From contig CAJSZQ010000010.1 in assembly GCA_910574185.1 (NCBI GenBank), positions 1 through 64,000 on the forward strand: DNA of 64,000 nucleotides, read 5' to 3'. The stretch comes from Lachnospiraceae bacterium. Its GTDB lineage: Bacteria > Bacillota > Clostridia > Lachnospirales > Lachnospiraceae. This document shows, in pieces, positions 1 to 8,910 of this stretch. Below the pieces are notes generated by a model. The model had not been told where the DNA came from and did not search any database. It saw nothing but the letters and a program-made list of their open reading frames with translations. Position 1 is the stretch's first letter. Every line of letters begins with the position of its first letter. Made by a program: the position numbers and the translations under genes.

Positions 1-36
1 ATATTTTCAGTACAACTATATCTTGTATCTTATAGA

Positions 37-114
37 TGGCCCCCAAGCATTAAAATCAGGACGGATTTTGGGTGGCTCTCAAGCTTTAAATTGGTGGCTC
101 CCAAGCATTAGAAT
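37..114. repeat. Three short direct repeats, possible IS end
   Basis: Three copies of a roughly 20-bp unit of the form TGGCTCCCAAGCATTAAAAT lie at 37-56, 73-92 and 95-114, differing at a few positions and spaced 36 and 22 bp apart. No gene overlaps them. Multiple short terminal repeats of this kind are typical of the ends of IS21-family elements, so this may be the terminus of an element whose body lies to the left of the window. The family assignment is inference. Confidence 0.45.
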
Positions 115-145
115 AATCATGAACAAACCGAAGGTCGGCACAAGA

Positions 146-236
146 AAACGCATACCCCAAAACAGGTTATTCGAGACGTTTTTCATTCCGATGCATGACA
201 GATGAAATTTGCCTCGCCTGCTTAGGGTATGCGTTT
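146..236. repeat. Nested inverted repeat downstream of the ATPase operon
   Basis: AAACGCATACCC (146-157) pairs perfectly with GGGTATGCGTTT (225-236). Inside lie shorter complementary pairs (CGAG/CTCG and TTTCAT/ATGAAA), so transcripts could fold into a long branched hairpin. Read on the minus strand, the distal arm is followed by a T-rich stretch. It sits just after the last ATPase gene and could end that transcript. No clean stem plus U-tract is seen, so the terminator role is only a suggestion. Confidence 0.35.
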
Positions 237-267
237 GTGTATGCCGGAAGCCTCGCCGCAAAAATTC

Positions 268-888
268 TCAAGAGGCCCCTTTCATGCTCTTGATTACTTT
301 CAGACGTGTAAATTCTTCCCGTTCCTTCTCTTCCAGAGCGTTGTTAATATTCCGCACAAGTTCCGTATACATAGGAATCGTAATATTCTTCAGCGCGTTC
401 GCCCTCTTCTGCGTCTTTTTGATATTACCCGCCAAACGGTAGGCCGAATTCTCCACCATGGAAAGTTTAATCGTCAGATCCTTCACTTCCCGGAACGCCT
501 CTCTGGCCATATCGATAGATTCTCTAGTACTACTGAAAGAGTAGGTCAGATTATTTTGTTTCTCGTCATACCTAACCAGAGGAATCTCCGTCCCCATAAT
601 ACTTCTGGTCTGAATCCGTATAGATTCCTCGATAGGTACCGTATAAGCCAGCTCCTGCACCTTGCTGATACCATGTTCAATATTCGCCCGCTGCAGGCAT
701 GCGTAGGCTTTGGTAAATGTCGTATCGATCTGCTCCTGTATATCCTTTGCCTCGTCAATCAGGGCCATCAGTTCCTTCAGAAGAACATTTCTCTTCTTAT
801 CCATCAGGTCGAACCCCTGACGGGCAAGCGCCAGCGAATTCTTCGCCAGCATCAGGTTACCTTTCGTCGGAAATTCCCGTGGATCCAT
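268..888 (-). CDS. ntpD: V-type ATP synthase subunit D
   Basis: Central rotor-shaft subunit of the V/A-type ATPase; it couples ATP turnover in the A3B3 head to rotation of the membrane ring. The 206-residue protein is the normal size for the family. It begins with the characteristic [19 protein letters not shown] segment and is predominantly alpha-helical coiled coil. The ATG at 888 is preceded by AAAGGAG with 7-nt spacing, even though it lies 32 nt inside the end of the B-subunit gene. This gives tight translational linkage as the last gene of the operon. Confidence 0.95.
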   Translation of the reverse strand: MDPREFPTKGNLMLAKNSLALARQGFDLMDKKRNVLLKELMALIDEAKDIQEQIDTTFTKAYACLQRANIEHGISKVQELAYTVPIEESIRIQTRSIMGTEIPLVRYDEKQNNLTYSFSSTRESIDMAREAFREVKDLTIKLSMVENSAYRLAGNIKKTQKRANALKNITIPMYTELVRNINNALEEKEREEFTRLKVIKSMKGAS

Positions 889-2266
889 CTGAAGGCTCCT
901 TTCTGTATTTCTCTATGATCTTCGTATCAATACGGTCAAGTTCTTCTTTCGGCAGTATCTGAAGAAGCTCCCAGCCAAGATCCAGCGTTTCCTGAATCGT
1001 CCGGTTCTCTGTCAACCCCTGCCCTACATAACGTTTCTCAAATTCGCGGCCAAACTCCAGATATTTCTTATCCAGGTCAGACAGCTCATCTTCACCGATA
1101 ACCGAAGCCAGATTCCTTGCTTCTCCCACCTTCGCATAGGAAGAAAAAAGCTGATTGGCCAGGCCCTGATGATCGTCTCTGGTATAGCCCTCGCCGATGC
1201 CGTCCTTCATCAGTCGGGACAGGGAAGGCAGCACGCTGATCGGCGGATAAACGCCCTGGCCGTATAGATTACGGTCCAGCACCACCTGTCCCTCCGTAAT
1301 ATACCCGGTCAAATCAGGAATCGGATGGGTAATATCGTCGTTCGGCATAGTCAGAATCGGAAGCTGGGTCACAGAACCCTTCGCTCCCTGCACGATTCCC
1401 GCACGCTCGTAAATCGTCGCAAGCTCGCTGTATAGATACCCCGGGTATCCCTTTCTCGAAGGAATCTCTCCACGCGACGAAGACACCTCGCGCATCGCCT
1501 CCGCAAAAGAAGTCATATCTGTCAGAATAACCAGAATATGCTTATCGCACTCAAACGCCAGATATTCTGCCACCGTAAGCGCAACCTTCGGCGTAATCAA
1601 ACGCTCCACCACCGGGTCGTTTGCCAAATTCAGGAACATACACACATGGTCTGATACGCCGCTCTCTTCAAACGTCTTACGGAAGAAATCCGCCACGTCA
1701 TGCTTGACGCCCATCGCCGCAAATACAATCGCAAATTCTTCTTCCGTTCCTTCTCCTAACGACGCCTGTTTTACAATCTGTGCCGCAAGCTGGTCGTGAG
1801 GCAGTCCGTTTCCGGAGAAAATAGGAAGCTTCTGCCCCCGGATCAGCGTAGTCAATCCGTCGATGGCCGAAATTCCGGTGCGGATATAGTTCCGGGGATA
1901 TTCTCTGCGGATAGGATTTAACGGCAGGCCGTTGATATCCCTCTTATCCATCGAATACAGGGAACCAAGTCCGTCAATCGGCTCGCCCACGCCGTTAAAG
2001 GTTCTTCCCAGCATATCCGGCGACACCGACACCTCCATGGGATGCCCCGACAGCTTTGTATGGGTATTGGTCAGGGACATATTCTCCGTCCCCTCAAATA
2101 CCTGAATAACCGCCTTGTCTTCATTCAATTCTACAATGCGGCCCATCTTCCTCTGATTGCCGTCTATTACAAACTCTACGATTTCATCAAAAAACGCATC
2201 CTGCAGCCCCTCAAGGACAACGAGAGGACCGTTAATATTACTCAAGCCAAGATATTCAATTGCCAT
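857..2266 (-). CDS. ntpB: V-type ATP synthase subunit B
   Basis: Non-catalytic nucleotide-binding-fold subunit of the soluble head; it alternates with subunit A in the A3B3 hexamer. It has the usual family length (469 residues). The segment at the Walker A position reads [11 protein letters not shown] instead of a GxxxxGKT loop, as expected for the non-catalytic subunit. The [28 protein letters not shown] region typical of the family is intact. The gene starts 15 nt after the A-subunit stop, and its end overlaps the D-subunit start by 32 nt. Confidence 0.97.
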   Translation of the reverse strand: MAIEYLGLSNINGPLVVLEGLQDAFFDEIVEFVIDGNQRKMGRIVELNEDKAVIQVFEGTENMSLTNTHTKLSGHPMEVSVSPDMLGRTFNGVGEPIDGLGSLYSMDKRDINGLPLNPIRREYPRNYIRTGISAIDGLTTLIRGQKLPIFSGNGLPHDQLAAQIVKQASLGEGTEEEFAIVFAAMGVKHDVADFFRKTFEESGVSDHVCMFLNLANDPVVERLITPKVALTVAEYLAFECDKHILVILTDMTSFAEAMREVSSSRGEIPSRKGYPGYLYSELATIYERAGIVQGAKGSVTQLPILTMPNDDITHPIPDLTGYITEGQVVLDRNLYGQGVYPPISVLPSLSRLMKDGIGEGYTRDDHQGLANQLFSSYAKVGEARNLASVIGEDELSDLDKKYLEFGREFEKRYVGQGLTENRTIQETLDLGWELLQILPKEELDRIDTKIIEKYRKEPSDGSTGISDER

Positions 2267-2281
2267 AGTCTCTCCCTCCTC

Positions 2282-4057
2282 CTATGCGTTCTTCTTCAAC
2301 ACGCGTTCATAAAATTCATCGATTTCCTGCTTATATATATCCAAAAGCTGCAGATTATCGTTAGGCACGTCATATTTGATGGCGATTACCTTCTCAAAGA
2401 TTCCCTCCGCCTTCAAAATAGACATCGGCTGCCCCATAGCCACCAGCTTCCTGCTCTTCCGGTACAGATAAAGGATGACGTCCATCATCTTAAACTGCTT
2501 CTCCATAGACACGCAGGTATCGTCCTTATGGAAGGCGTTCTGCTGCAGGAATCCAAGGCGGATAACCTTGGCAATCTCCAGTATCAGCTTCTGGTCGTCA
2601 GGAAGCACATCCGCGCCGATTAGTTTTACGATTTCCATCAGGTTATTTTCCTGGCTGAGAAGCCCCATCAGGCGATTCCTGTAATCCACAAATTTCGGCG
2701 AAACGTGATCCGCGTACCAACTGCTCAGTTCCATCGTATACTCGCTGTAGCTGGTCAGCCAGTGAATCGCCGGGAAATGTCTCGCGTAGGCCAGGGATTT
2801 ATCCAACCCCCAGAAGCAGCGGACAAAACGCTTGGTATTCTGAGTTACCGGTTCGGAGAAATCTCCTCCCTGGGGAGATACCGCGCCGATAATCGATACC
2901 GAGCCGGCGGCGCCGTTTAACGTCTGCATCATCCCCGCGCGCTCATAGAACGCGGACAGCCTGGACGCCAAATATGCCGGGAACCCTTCCTCGGCAGGCA
3001 TCTCTTCCAATCGCCCGGACAGCTCCCTTAAGGCTTCCGCCCACCGGGAAGTAGAATCCGCCATAATCGCCACGTCATATCCCATATCCCGATAATATTC
3101 GGCCAGCGTTAGCCCTGTATAAATCGACGCCTCTCTGGCCGCAACCGGCATGTTAGAAGTATTGGCAATCAACGTGGTTCTGTCCATCAAAGGATTCCCG
3201 GACTTTGGATCAATCAGCTCGCCGAATTCCTCCAGAACCTGGGTCATCTCGTTGCCGCGCTCGCCGCAGCCGATATAAATAATAATATCCGCATCCGACC
3301 ACTTTGCAATCTGATGCTGGGTCATAGTCTTTCCCGTACCGAATCCTCCAGGAATCGCCGCCGTTCCCCCTTTGGCTATCGGGAACATGGTATCCAAGAT
3401 ACGCTGCCCCGTCACCAGCGGAATACTTGCCGGATATCTCTGGCTCACCGGCCTTGCAACCCGGATCGGCCACTTCTGCGTCATGGTAAGTTCCTGAATC
3501 TTTCCGTCCGGAAGCTTGATTTTCACAATCACGTCCTGAATGGTGTACTCTCCGTCCGGAACGACTTCCACTACTTCCGCCGACTCTATCTCCGGCGGCA
3601 CCATACACTTATGCACAATCGCCCTGGTCTCCGGAACCTCTGCAATAATCGTTCCCCCATGCACCAGATCCCCGGCCGCTACCGTAAGATGCGTCTGCCA
3701 CAGCTTCTTTGTATCCAGAGAATCCACCGAAACGCCTCTGGTAATAAACGCGCCGCCCGTATCTGCAATCCGCTCCAGCGGACGCTCGATTCCGTCGAAT
3801 ATATTATTCAGTATTCCGGGAGCCAGCGTTACCGACACCGGCGCCCCGGAAGACTCCACCTTTTCCCCCGGCCTTAATCCGGAAGTTTCTTCATATACCT
3901 GAATGGTCGTCTGGTCCTTATCCAGGGAAATTACCTCGCCAACCAGCTTTTCTTTTCCCACATAGACCATTTCCGACATCTTGAAACTGCTCTTTCCCTT
4001 CAGATAGATGACAGGCCCGTTAATACCATAAATAATGCCTGTATTTTTACTATCCAA
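2282..4057 (-). CDS. ntpA: V-type ATP synthase catalytic subunit A
   Basis: Catalytic subunit that hydrolyses or makes ATP in the A3B3 head. It is full length at 591 residues. The Walker A loop GGFGTGKT is at residues 237-244, the catalytic glutamate is in GCGERGNE (about residue 266), and MADSTSRWAEALRE follows, giving a complete active site. The non-homologous insertion found in V/A-type A subunits is present at about 110-190. The gene overlaps the end of the E-subunit gene by 8 nt. Confidence 0.97.
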   Translation of the reverse strand: MDSKNTGIIYGINGPVIYLKGKSSFKMSEMVYVGKEKLVGEVISLDKDQTTIQVYEETSGLRPGEKVESSGAPVSVTLAPGILNNIFDGIERPLERIADTGGAFITRGVSVDSLDTKKLWQTHLTVAAGDLVHGGTIIAEVPETRAIVHKCMVPPEIESAEVVEVVPDGEYTIQDVIVKIKLPDGKIQELTMTQKWPIRVARPVSQRYPASIPLVTGQRILDTMFPIAKGGTAAIPGGFGTGKTMTQHQIAKWSDADIIIYIGCGERGNEMTQVLEEFGELIDPKSGNPLMDRTTLIANTSNMPVAAREASIYTGLTLAEYYRDMGYDVAIMADSTSRWAEALRELSGRLEEMPAEEGFPAYLASRLSAFYERAGMMQTLNGAAGSVSIIGAVSPQGGDFSEPVTQNTKRFVRCFWGLDKSLAYARHFPAIHWLTSYSEYTMELSSWYADHVSPKFVDYRNRLMGLLSQENNLMEIVKLIGADVLPDDQKLILEIAKVIRLGFLQQNAFHKDDTCVSMEKQFKMMDVILYLYRKSRKLVAMGQPMSILKAEGIFEKVIAIKYDVPNDNLQLLDIYKQEIDEFYERVLKKNA

Positions 4058-4646
4058 TGCCTACACCTCCTCTGAACAGGAATTTCTGATATTCATTCTC
4101 AAGCTCTCCCTTATATGCATGGTCGATCAGCACGTTACGGCCATGGACAACCGCCCGGACTCCTCCGACGAAATCCTCCTTGCTCACTGTAAGCTTCATG
4201 CCGGTATGTTCTTCCAGAAACTCCTTCTTATCCGCATCTGTCGGATTAATATAAATGGTAAGCTCCTCGCCGTTCGCGAACCTGAGCGCCTTTTCAATAT
4301 AGCGCACCAGCGCTCTCTTGTACTCGTCCGTCTTCATATATTCCTGAAGTTTCTGTTCAACTTCCTCAAACAGCTTCTTTTTCAGCTCTTTCTGACGCTT
4401 GCCGTACTCCCGCTTCAGCTCAATCTGCGCACGCGAAGCAGCCATATTCTGCTGCTGTCTGGCATTGATTAACTCGCCCCGGATGCGCACCTCCGACTGC
4501 CGGACAGCTTCGTCCCTGTGCTGGTTGAAAATACCCGCCAGCATGTTCTCATGCTGCTTTGTGATCGAATCCGCTTTCATCCTCGCCTCTTCCATCGCCG
4601 CTTCCTGTATATGCGCAATTCTTTCTTCTATCGTCAAGCTTCTCAC
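4050..4646 (-). CDS. ntpE: V-type ATP synthase subunit E
   Basis: Peripheral-stalk subunit that, with the coiled-coil subunit encoded first in the operon, holds the head still against the membrane part. About 198 residues. The N-terminal half is a long charged helix (IEERIAHIQEAAMEEARMKAD onwards) and the C-terminal half is globular, the usual architecture. The start is uncertain. A GTG lies at 4646, while a TTG at 4637 has a better placed AAGGTG upstream and would begin the protein at MTIEERIAHI. It overlaps ntpA by 8 nt. Confidence 0.92.
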   Translation of the reverse strand: MRSLTIEERIAHIQEAAMEEARMKADSITKQHENMLAGIFNQHRDEAVRQSEVRIRGELINARQQQNMAASRAQIELKREYGKRQKELKKKLFEEVEQKLQEYMKTDEYKRALVRYIEKALRFANGEELTIYINPTDADKKEFLEEHTGMKLTVSKEDFVGGVRAVVHGRNVLIDHAYKGELENEYQKFLFRGGVGIG

Positions 4647-4654
4647 CTTCTTCT

Positions 4655-4963
4655 CTAAAGTTTCAGTCCAATCGCTTCATTTACATAGGATGTGATAAAG
4701 TCTTTCTTACGTCCGGTTCCGTGTCTGTCAGGAATCTCAACCAACAGCGGCATCGTCCTGGCCAGCTTAATCTCGTTTAAAAGATCCGGGAATTCCCTTC
4801 CAAGCCGCTCTGTCAGAAGTATGACGCCTACCGATTTATCCTCCATGGCCGTCTCAATGGCCGTCCGCAGTTCATCTTTTTCATGAGCCACGATCCCGTC
4901 CACGCCGGCCAGCCGCATTCCTGTCAGCGTATCGACATTATCACTAATTAAATACATCTTCAT
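4655..4963 (-). CDS. ntpG: V-type ATP synthase subunit F
   Basis: Small central-stalk subunit (102 residues) that binds subunit D and regulates rotation. It is called subunit F in most bacterial annotation and NtpG in Enterococcus hirae. The protein starts MKMYLISDNVDTLTGMRLAGVDG, a Rossmann-like beginning typical of the family, and contains the VGVILLTERL strand. It lies 1 nt from the c-ring gene upstream and 8 nt from ntpE downstream, so it is co-translated with both. Confidence 0.94.
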   Translation of the reverse strand: MKMYLISDNVDTLTGMRLAGVDGIVAHEKDELRTAIETAMEDKSVGVILLTERLGREFPDLLNEIKLARTMPLLVEIPDRHGTGRKKDFITSYVNEAIGLKL

Positions 4964-4964
4964 C

Positions 4965-5399
4965 TTAAAGCTTACCTAAGATCATGAAAGAAATAATCAG
5001 TCCGTACAGACATACACCCTCTGCCAGACCTACGAAGATCAGCGACTTACCAAGGGCGCTGGAGTCCTCGCTGATTGCGCCAAGCGCTGCGCTTGCCGCG
5101 CTTGCAACGGCAATACCGCCGCCCACACATGACAAACCGGTGGAAAGTGCTGCGGCCAGATAACCGAATCCAACTGCATTGTCTGAAACAGCAGCCGCCG
5201 TTTCTGCAGCCTGTACCGGAGTTCCCGAAAACATCATAATACCGGCAATCACAAACGAACTGAAAAAGAAGAATGCATTTGCCCCGATTGTCCTCTTATA
5301 ACGCTTTTTAGACTTCTCTCCCAAAAGAAATGTTCCAAACGGAATCACGATACTCAGCATCAACGCTGCAATAAGTAATAATTTCACTGTTACTGTCAT
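4965..5399 (-). CDS. ntpK: V-type ATP synthase subunit K (c-ring proteolipid)
   Basis: Membrane rotor subunit that carries the ion. The 144-residue protein has four hydrophobic segments. The last pair holds the glycine-rich GGGIAVASAASAALGAISED helix and the helix IFVGLAEGVCLYGLI, in which Glu127 is the only obvious intramembrane carboxylate. The first pair of helices lacks an acidic residue, as in double-hairpin V-type rotors. No glutamine occurs in any membrane helix, so the glutamine-containing sodium site of E. hirae NtpK is not evident. The coupling ion cannot be decided from this alone. Confidence 0.93.
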   Translation of the reverse strand: MTVTVKLLLIAALMLSIVIPFGTFLLGEKSKKRYKRTIGANAFFFFSSFVIAGIMMFSGTPVQAAETAAAVSDNAVGFGYLAAALSTGLSCVGGGIAVASAASAALGAISEDSSALGKSLIFVGLAEGVCLYGLIISFMILGKL

Positions 5400-5429
5400 A
5401 ATATAAGTCCTCCTTATCTTTCCTGATAT

Positions 5430-7370
5430 TTATTTATTATTCTTTGTATGGTTAAACGGCTTAAACTGCCGTCCGTTTCCTTTGTAAAACCTGCTGAACA
5501 TTTCATAGTATTCCAGACGCAGTACCTGGATTCCTACAATCAGTCCCTCCAAAAGCATAACGATCGCATTGCCTAAGATTACGCCAAACAGGTTCGGACT
5601 TCCGTTCTCCGCTCCGGAAAGCATCAGCACAACCTCCATGATTGCCGCGTGGCTGACTGCAAAGGCTCCGATACGAACGTAGGAAAGTGTGTTGGAAAAG
5701 TAACTTAACATCGTCTCGAACAGTTCAAAAAATCCCTGCACCAGAAACATTCCCTTTCCCACTTCCATTTTCTTGTGGTTCTTTTCCACCAAGTTTCCTA
5801 ACGGTTCCTTAAACAAGAATAAAAGAACCGGAACCCCTAAGAAAATCACCAGCAGAATGTTACTCGGCGTTTTATGCCCCGTCATATACAAGACTATGGT
5901 CAGTACAATAAAGACATAGAACACCAAACCCGCAAGGCCGTTATGGGAAAACAGCAGATTTTCCAAATCATGGCTTTTAATTGCGTTCAAAATCTGGAAA
6001 ATCATCACCATAATGTTCAGCGCCATTCCAAAAGCAATAGCTATAATAAATACCGTGTTAAGCTGGCCGATAAACGGCAGCTTTGTCATTGCCTCCACCG
6101 GTTTCAGCCACAGCGCAGGAATCACATCCTCAAAGCCAAACACGCTTCCGAACATTACGCCAAAAAACATGGAGAACAGCCCCGCAATCGAGATAATTCC
6201 AGCCAGATTTATCTTCTTTATCAGATACAGAAGGCCTCCTACGGCAAACAGCACCGCCCCCTGTCCTACATCTCCGAACATAGCGCCAAAAATAAAGGTA
6301 TAGGTAAGCGCCACGAACATCGTCGGATCCATCTCGTTGGTTGCCGGAAGCCCGTACATTTCAATAAATGTCTCGAAAGGCTTAAAGAATCTGGGATTTT
6401 TTAATTTTGTAGGCGGTTCGCCAAAAAATTTTTCCCGGTTCTCTTCCACCATAACCATCACGTCGGGATCGTCTCTGGTCTCCTGAAGGAACTTCTCTAC
6501 ATCCTCCTCGCCCATCCAGCCGCAGAGAATATAACGGCCGTCCTTTTCCTCGCTGCCGCCGACTCTTACGGCCTTCTTACGGATGTCAAAGTAATCCGCC
6601 AGTTCCTTCAACTGTTCTTTTGCCCCCAGAATCTGCGCCGCATGGGAACTCATGAGCTTCGCCATTTTTTCATCCATCTCGTCAATCTGGCGCTTCATTT
6701 CATCCTGCTTCTTTTTAATCTCCTGAAACGCTTCTTCCGGCGTCCCTATAAAATTCCCCCCCAGGGAAATCTGCTCAAACCGGAGGGAATTAAATACCGC
6801 GTCCACTTCTCCCCGGTCCCGGTTTGCGGTAATATAACCTCCGTACACATAGTTCTCGTTACGGAAACCTTCCACAAATATCGCCTTCAAATCCTGAAAC
6901 AGGTATTTATCCAGCCGTTTGTACTGTTCCAGGCCCAGCCTCCCAAACCGCATTTTCAAAAACCGGTAGTCCGCTATTTTTTTTAAATCCACATGAATTG
7001 ACCGAAACGGTTCCAGCGCATTCGCGCTTTCTTTTGTTTCATCGGCCTGCTTCTTTAAGATTTCCCGTTTCTCCTGCATATCCACATATTTATGCTGAAT
7101 ATCCCAGAGCATAGACATAATCTCTTCTTTTTTCATCGTCAGATCCGGCGCGGGCAGTTCTCCTTCCAGAAGCCCGCAGAACTGCTCTGCCCTGGCAAGC
7201 GACGCCCGATAGGGGTTTACCTCCACAAAAGGAAGCAGCGTGTCGGTTGTTTTCAGTTCGGCAATCGCATTTTCAAGCTGCATCTCATGCTTAGCAAGAT
7301 ACTGATTGCACATCCGGTCAATGTCCGTCTCTGGCCCGCTGATCTGTAAAAATTTCATCTTTACAATCAT
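5430..7370 (-). CDS. ntpI: V-type ATP synthase subunit I (a subunit)
   Basis: Stator membrane subunit forming the ion half-channels against the c-ring. It is 646 residues from the chosen start. A long soluble N-terminal half with coiled-coil arms (about 1-320) is followed by seven or eight membrane helices. The conserved arginine segment SYVRIGAFAVSHA lies in the penultimate helices, and the C-terminus ends RLEYYEMFSRFYKGNGRQF as usual. The ATG at 7370 overlaps the ntpC stop (ATGA) and has AGGAGG nine bases upstream. The open frame runs 20 codons further upstream, but no such signal is there. Confidence 0.95.
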   Translation of the reverse strand: MIVKMKFLQISGPETDIDRMCNQYLAKHEMQLENAIAELKTTDTLLPFVEVNPYRASLARAEQFCGLLEGELPAPDLTMKKEEIMSMLWDIQHKYVDMQEKREILKKQADETKESANALEPFRSIHVDLKKIADYRFLKMRFGRLGLEQYKRLDKYLFQDLKAIFVEGFRNENYVYGGYITANRDRGEVDAVFNSLRFEQISLGGNFIGTPEEAFQEIKKKQDEMKRQIDEMDEKMAKLMSSHAAQILGAKEQLKELADYFDIRKKAVRVGGSEEKDGRYILCGWMGEEDVEKFLQETRDDPDVMVMVEENREKFFGEPPTKLKNPRFFKPFETFIEMYGLPATNEMDPTMFVALTYTFIFGAMFGDVGQGAVLFAVGGLLYLIKKINLAGIISIAGLFSMFFGVMFGSVFGFEDVIPALWLKPVEAMTKLPFIGQLNTVFIIAIAFGMALNIMVMIFQILNAIKSHDLENLLFSHNGLAGLVFYVFIVLTIVLYMTGHKTPSNILLVIFLGVPVLLFLFKEPLGNLVEKNHKKMEVGKGMFLVQGFFELFETMLSYFSNTLSYVRIGAFAVSHAAIMEVVLMLSGAENGSPNLFGVILGNAIVMLLEGLIVGIQVLRLEYYEMFSRFYKGNGRQFKPFNHTKNNK

Positions 7371-8416
7371 TGCTCCACACCTCCTAAGTACTCCAGCGTT
7401 TCCTTTTGCGTCAATCCGTAACGGATACACTCAAGGGCTGTAATCAATTTATCAATCTCCTCCTCTTTCAAAAACAGATATGTATTCACCGTCGCTATCG
7501 AATAAGGATTCCGTCTCCGATCCGACATATACAACTTATGGAGGCAATCCTTATACGCCTGTTCAATCGAATACTGCTTCCTGGCCGGGTTAAAATATCT
7601 CTTGTAGTATGTGTTTGAAACAAGCTGGATAAATTGCTCCACAGACGGCGCTTCTACCAACGCCTTAAACTCATCTCCGCTCAACCGGTACTGAATCGGA
7701 ATCATCATCTGGTAGATATCCGTCGGAAGCATATGATAATACTTCTTCGCCCGGTAAATCCACTGCAGATTCAGAAGATCAATCTTCACTCCGCAGTCCC
7801 TGGTAAACAGTTCTCTCTCTTCCTTGTTCAGCATCTTGCGCTGTTTGCGCCATGCATTGCGGAAATAATATAAATCAAGCGCCATATTGTAATCGTACAG
7901 AGTCGCCTCTTCCGCGTCCTTAAACCTCCATAAAGGTTCGTAGTATTCCGTTCCCTTTAGATTCTCGACCAGCTCTCGGATATTTTCCGACGTAACCAGC
8001 TTATCGATGGATATCTGCGAAAAACGGTCAAAATACTCTTTTTTATAGTCCAGGTCAAAGGGCGTATCATAATGGTTAAACACGATTCGCAGGCAGTAAT
8101 TAATCAGCGAAATCTCATACTGCTTCCAGAAGCCTTTCAGAAACTGCTTTTGCTTCATGCCCGCGAACTGGTAAATTCTCGAATAATCTGCAAACAGCGA
8201 CTGGCCCAGAACCTTTTCTACATTTCCTCTGTGATACAGCGTCTCATCCATCCGTCTCAGAGCTTGTGCATACGCCGGCTTCCCTTTTAAGTACTCTACC
8301 GCCGCGGGAATACTTCTTAACCCGGCGATATTCTCAAAGTCCTCCTCCTTAAGAAGCTTTGCCTGCATAGCGCGAACCTTTGTCACAATGCCGCTGTATA
8401 ACATTACGTTTCCCAT
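7367..8416 (-). CDS. ntpC: V-type ATP synthase subunit C
   Basis: Funnel-shaped socket subunit that joins the central shaft to the c-ring (subunit d in eukaryotes). The 349-residue length is normal for the family. The sequence starts MGNVMLYSGIVTKVRAMQAKLL and is helix-rich throughout with no signal or membrane segments. It is the second gene of the operon, 42 nt after the coiled-coil subunit gene. Its stop codon overlaps the start of ntpI. Confidence 0.94.
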   Translation of the reverse strand: MGNVMLYSGIVTKVRAMQAKLLKEEDFENIAGLRSIPAAVEYLKGKPAYAQALRRMDETLYHRGNVEKVLGQSLFADYSRIYQFAGMKQKQFLKGFWKQYEISLINYCLRIVFNHYDTPFDLDYKKEYFDRFSQISIDKLVTSENIRELVENLKGTEYYEPLWRFKDAEEATLYDYNMALDLYYFRNAWRKQRKMLNKEERELFTRDCGVKIDLLNLQWIYRAKKYYHMLPTDIYQMMIPIQYRLSGDEFKALVEAPSVEQFIQLVSNTYYKRYFNPARKQYSIEQAYKDCLHKLYMSDRRRNPYSIATVNTYLFLKEEEIDKLITALECIRYGLTQKETLEYLGGVEQ

Positions 8417-8458
8417 ATTCCCTCCTCAGCTAACGCTCCGTCCAGGCGAAACGCTAAT

Positions 8459-8779
8459 CTATACAGCTATAATATTCTCCAGAATCTCCTGCGCATACGC
8501 CTCATGATTCTCTTCATATTCCTTCTCGAGATTATCAATAATCGAGTGCTGCTTTCTTTTCTCGTCTTCCAGAATCTGATTCAGCTTCTGTTCGGCTTCC
8601 GACTTAATCTTCGCAAGCTTTTCGTCTGTTTCCGAAACAAGTTTCGCGTCAAAGCCGTCCCGCTGCGTCTGAATACGCTGGCCAATATCGTTCTTTTCGG
8701 CCTCTGCACGGTCTACAATCCGCTCTGCTGTTAGCTCGATATCTTCCAGACGCTTGAGTATTGTATCCATGTTTTGCAT
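8459..8779 (-). CDS. ntpF: V-type ATP synthase peripheral-stalk subunit (G/H type)
   Basis: First gene of the ATPase operon. The 106-residue product is almost entirely charged coiled coil (heptads such as ERIVDRAEAEKNDIGQRIQTQ) and pairs with subunit E to form the peripheral stalk. Position and size match NtpF of E. hirae and the subunit annotated as G or H in clostridia. The ATG at 8779 has GGAGG seven bases upstream. Sequence similarity in this subunit is low across species, so the call rests on length, coiled-coil character and operon position. Confidence 0.9.
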   Translation of the reverse strand: MQNMDTILKRLEDIELTAERIVDRAEAEKNDIGQRIQTQRDGFDAKLVSETDEKLAKIKSEAEQKLNQILEDEKRKQHSIIDNLEKEYEENHEAYAQEILENIIAV

Positions 8780-8838
8780 ATGCCGCCTCCATTCCTATTC
8801 CTTCTTATTAAATGCAAATACTATATAAAACCAAGTTA

Positions 8839-8866
8839 AGTATACTACTTTTTTCTATAATTGCAA
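8839..8866 (-). promoter_or_regulatory. Promoter of the V-ATPase operon
   Basis: On the minus strand TTGCAA (8866-8861) and TATACT (8844-8839) are separated by 16 bp, about 60 bp upstream of the first ATPase gene. The surrounding sequence is very AT-rich. This is a plausible sigma-A promoter and the only good candidate in the gap. Confidence 0.6.
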
Positions 8867-8910
8867 TTGCTAATTTTGACAATATTTTATCGAATTTTTA
8901 TTGAATTTTT

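Noticed and set aside
229..918. 229-codon plus-strand frame opposite the ATPase D subunit
   Set aside because: It is antisense to a clear ATPase gene; it has no ribosome site or recognisable domain.
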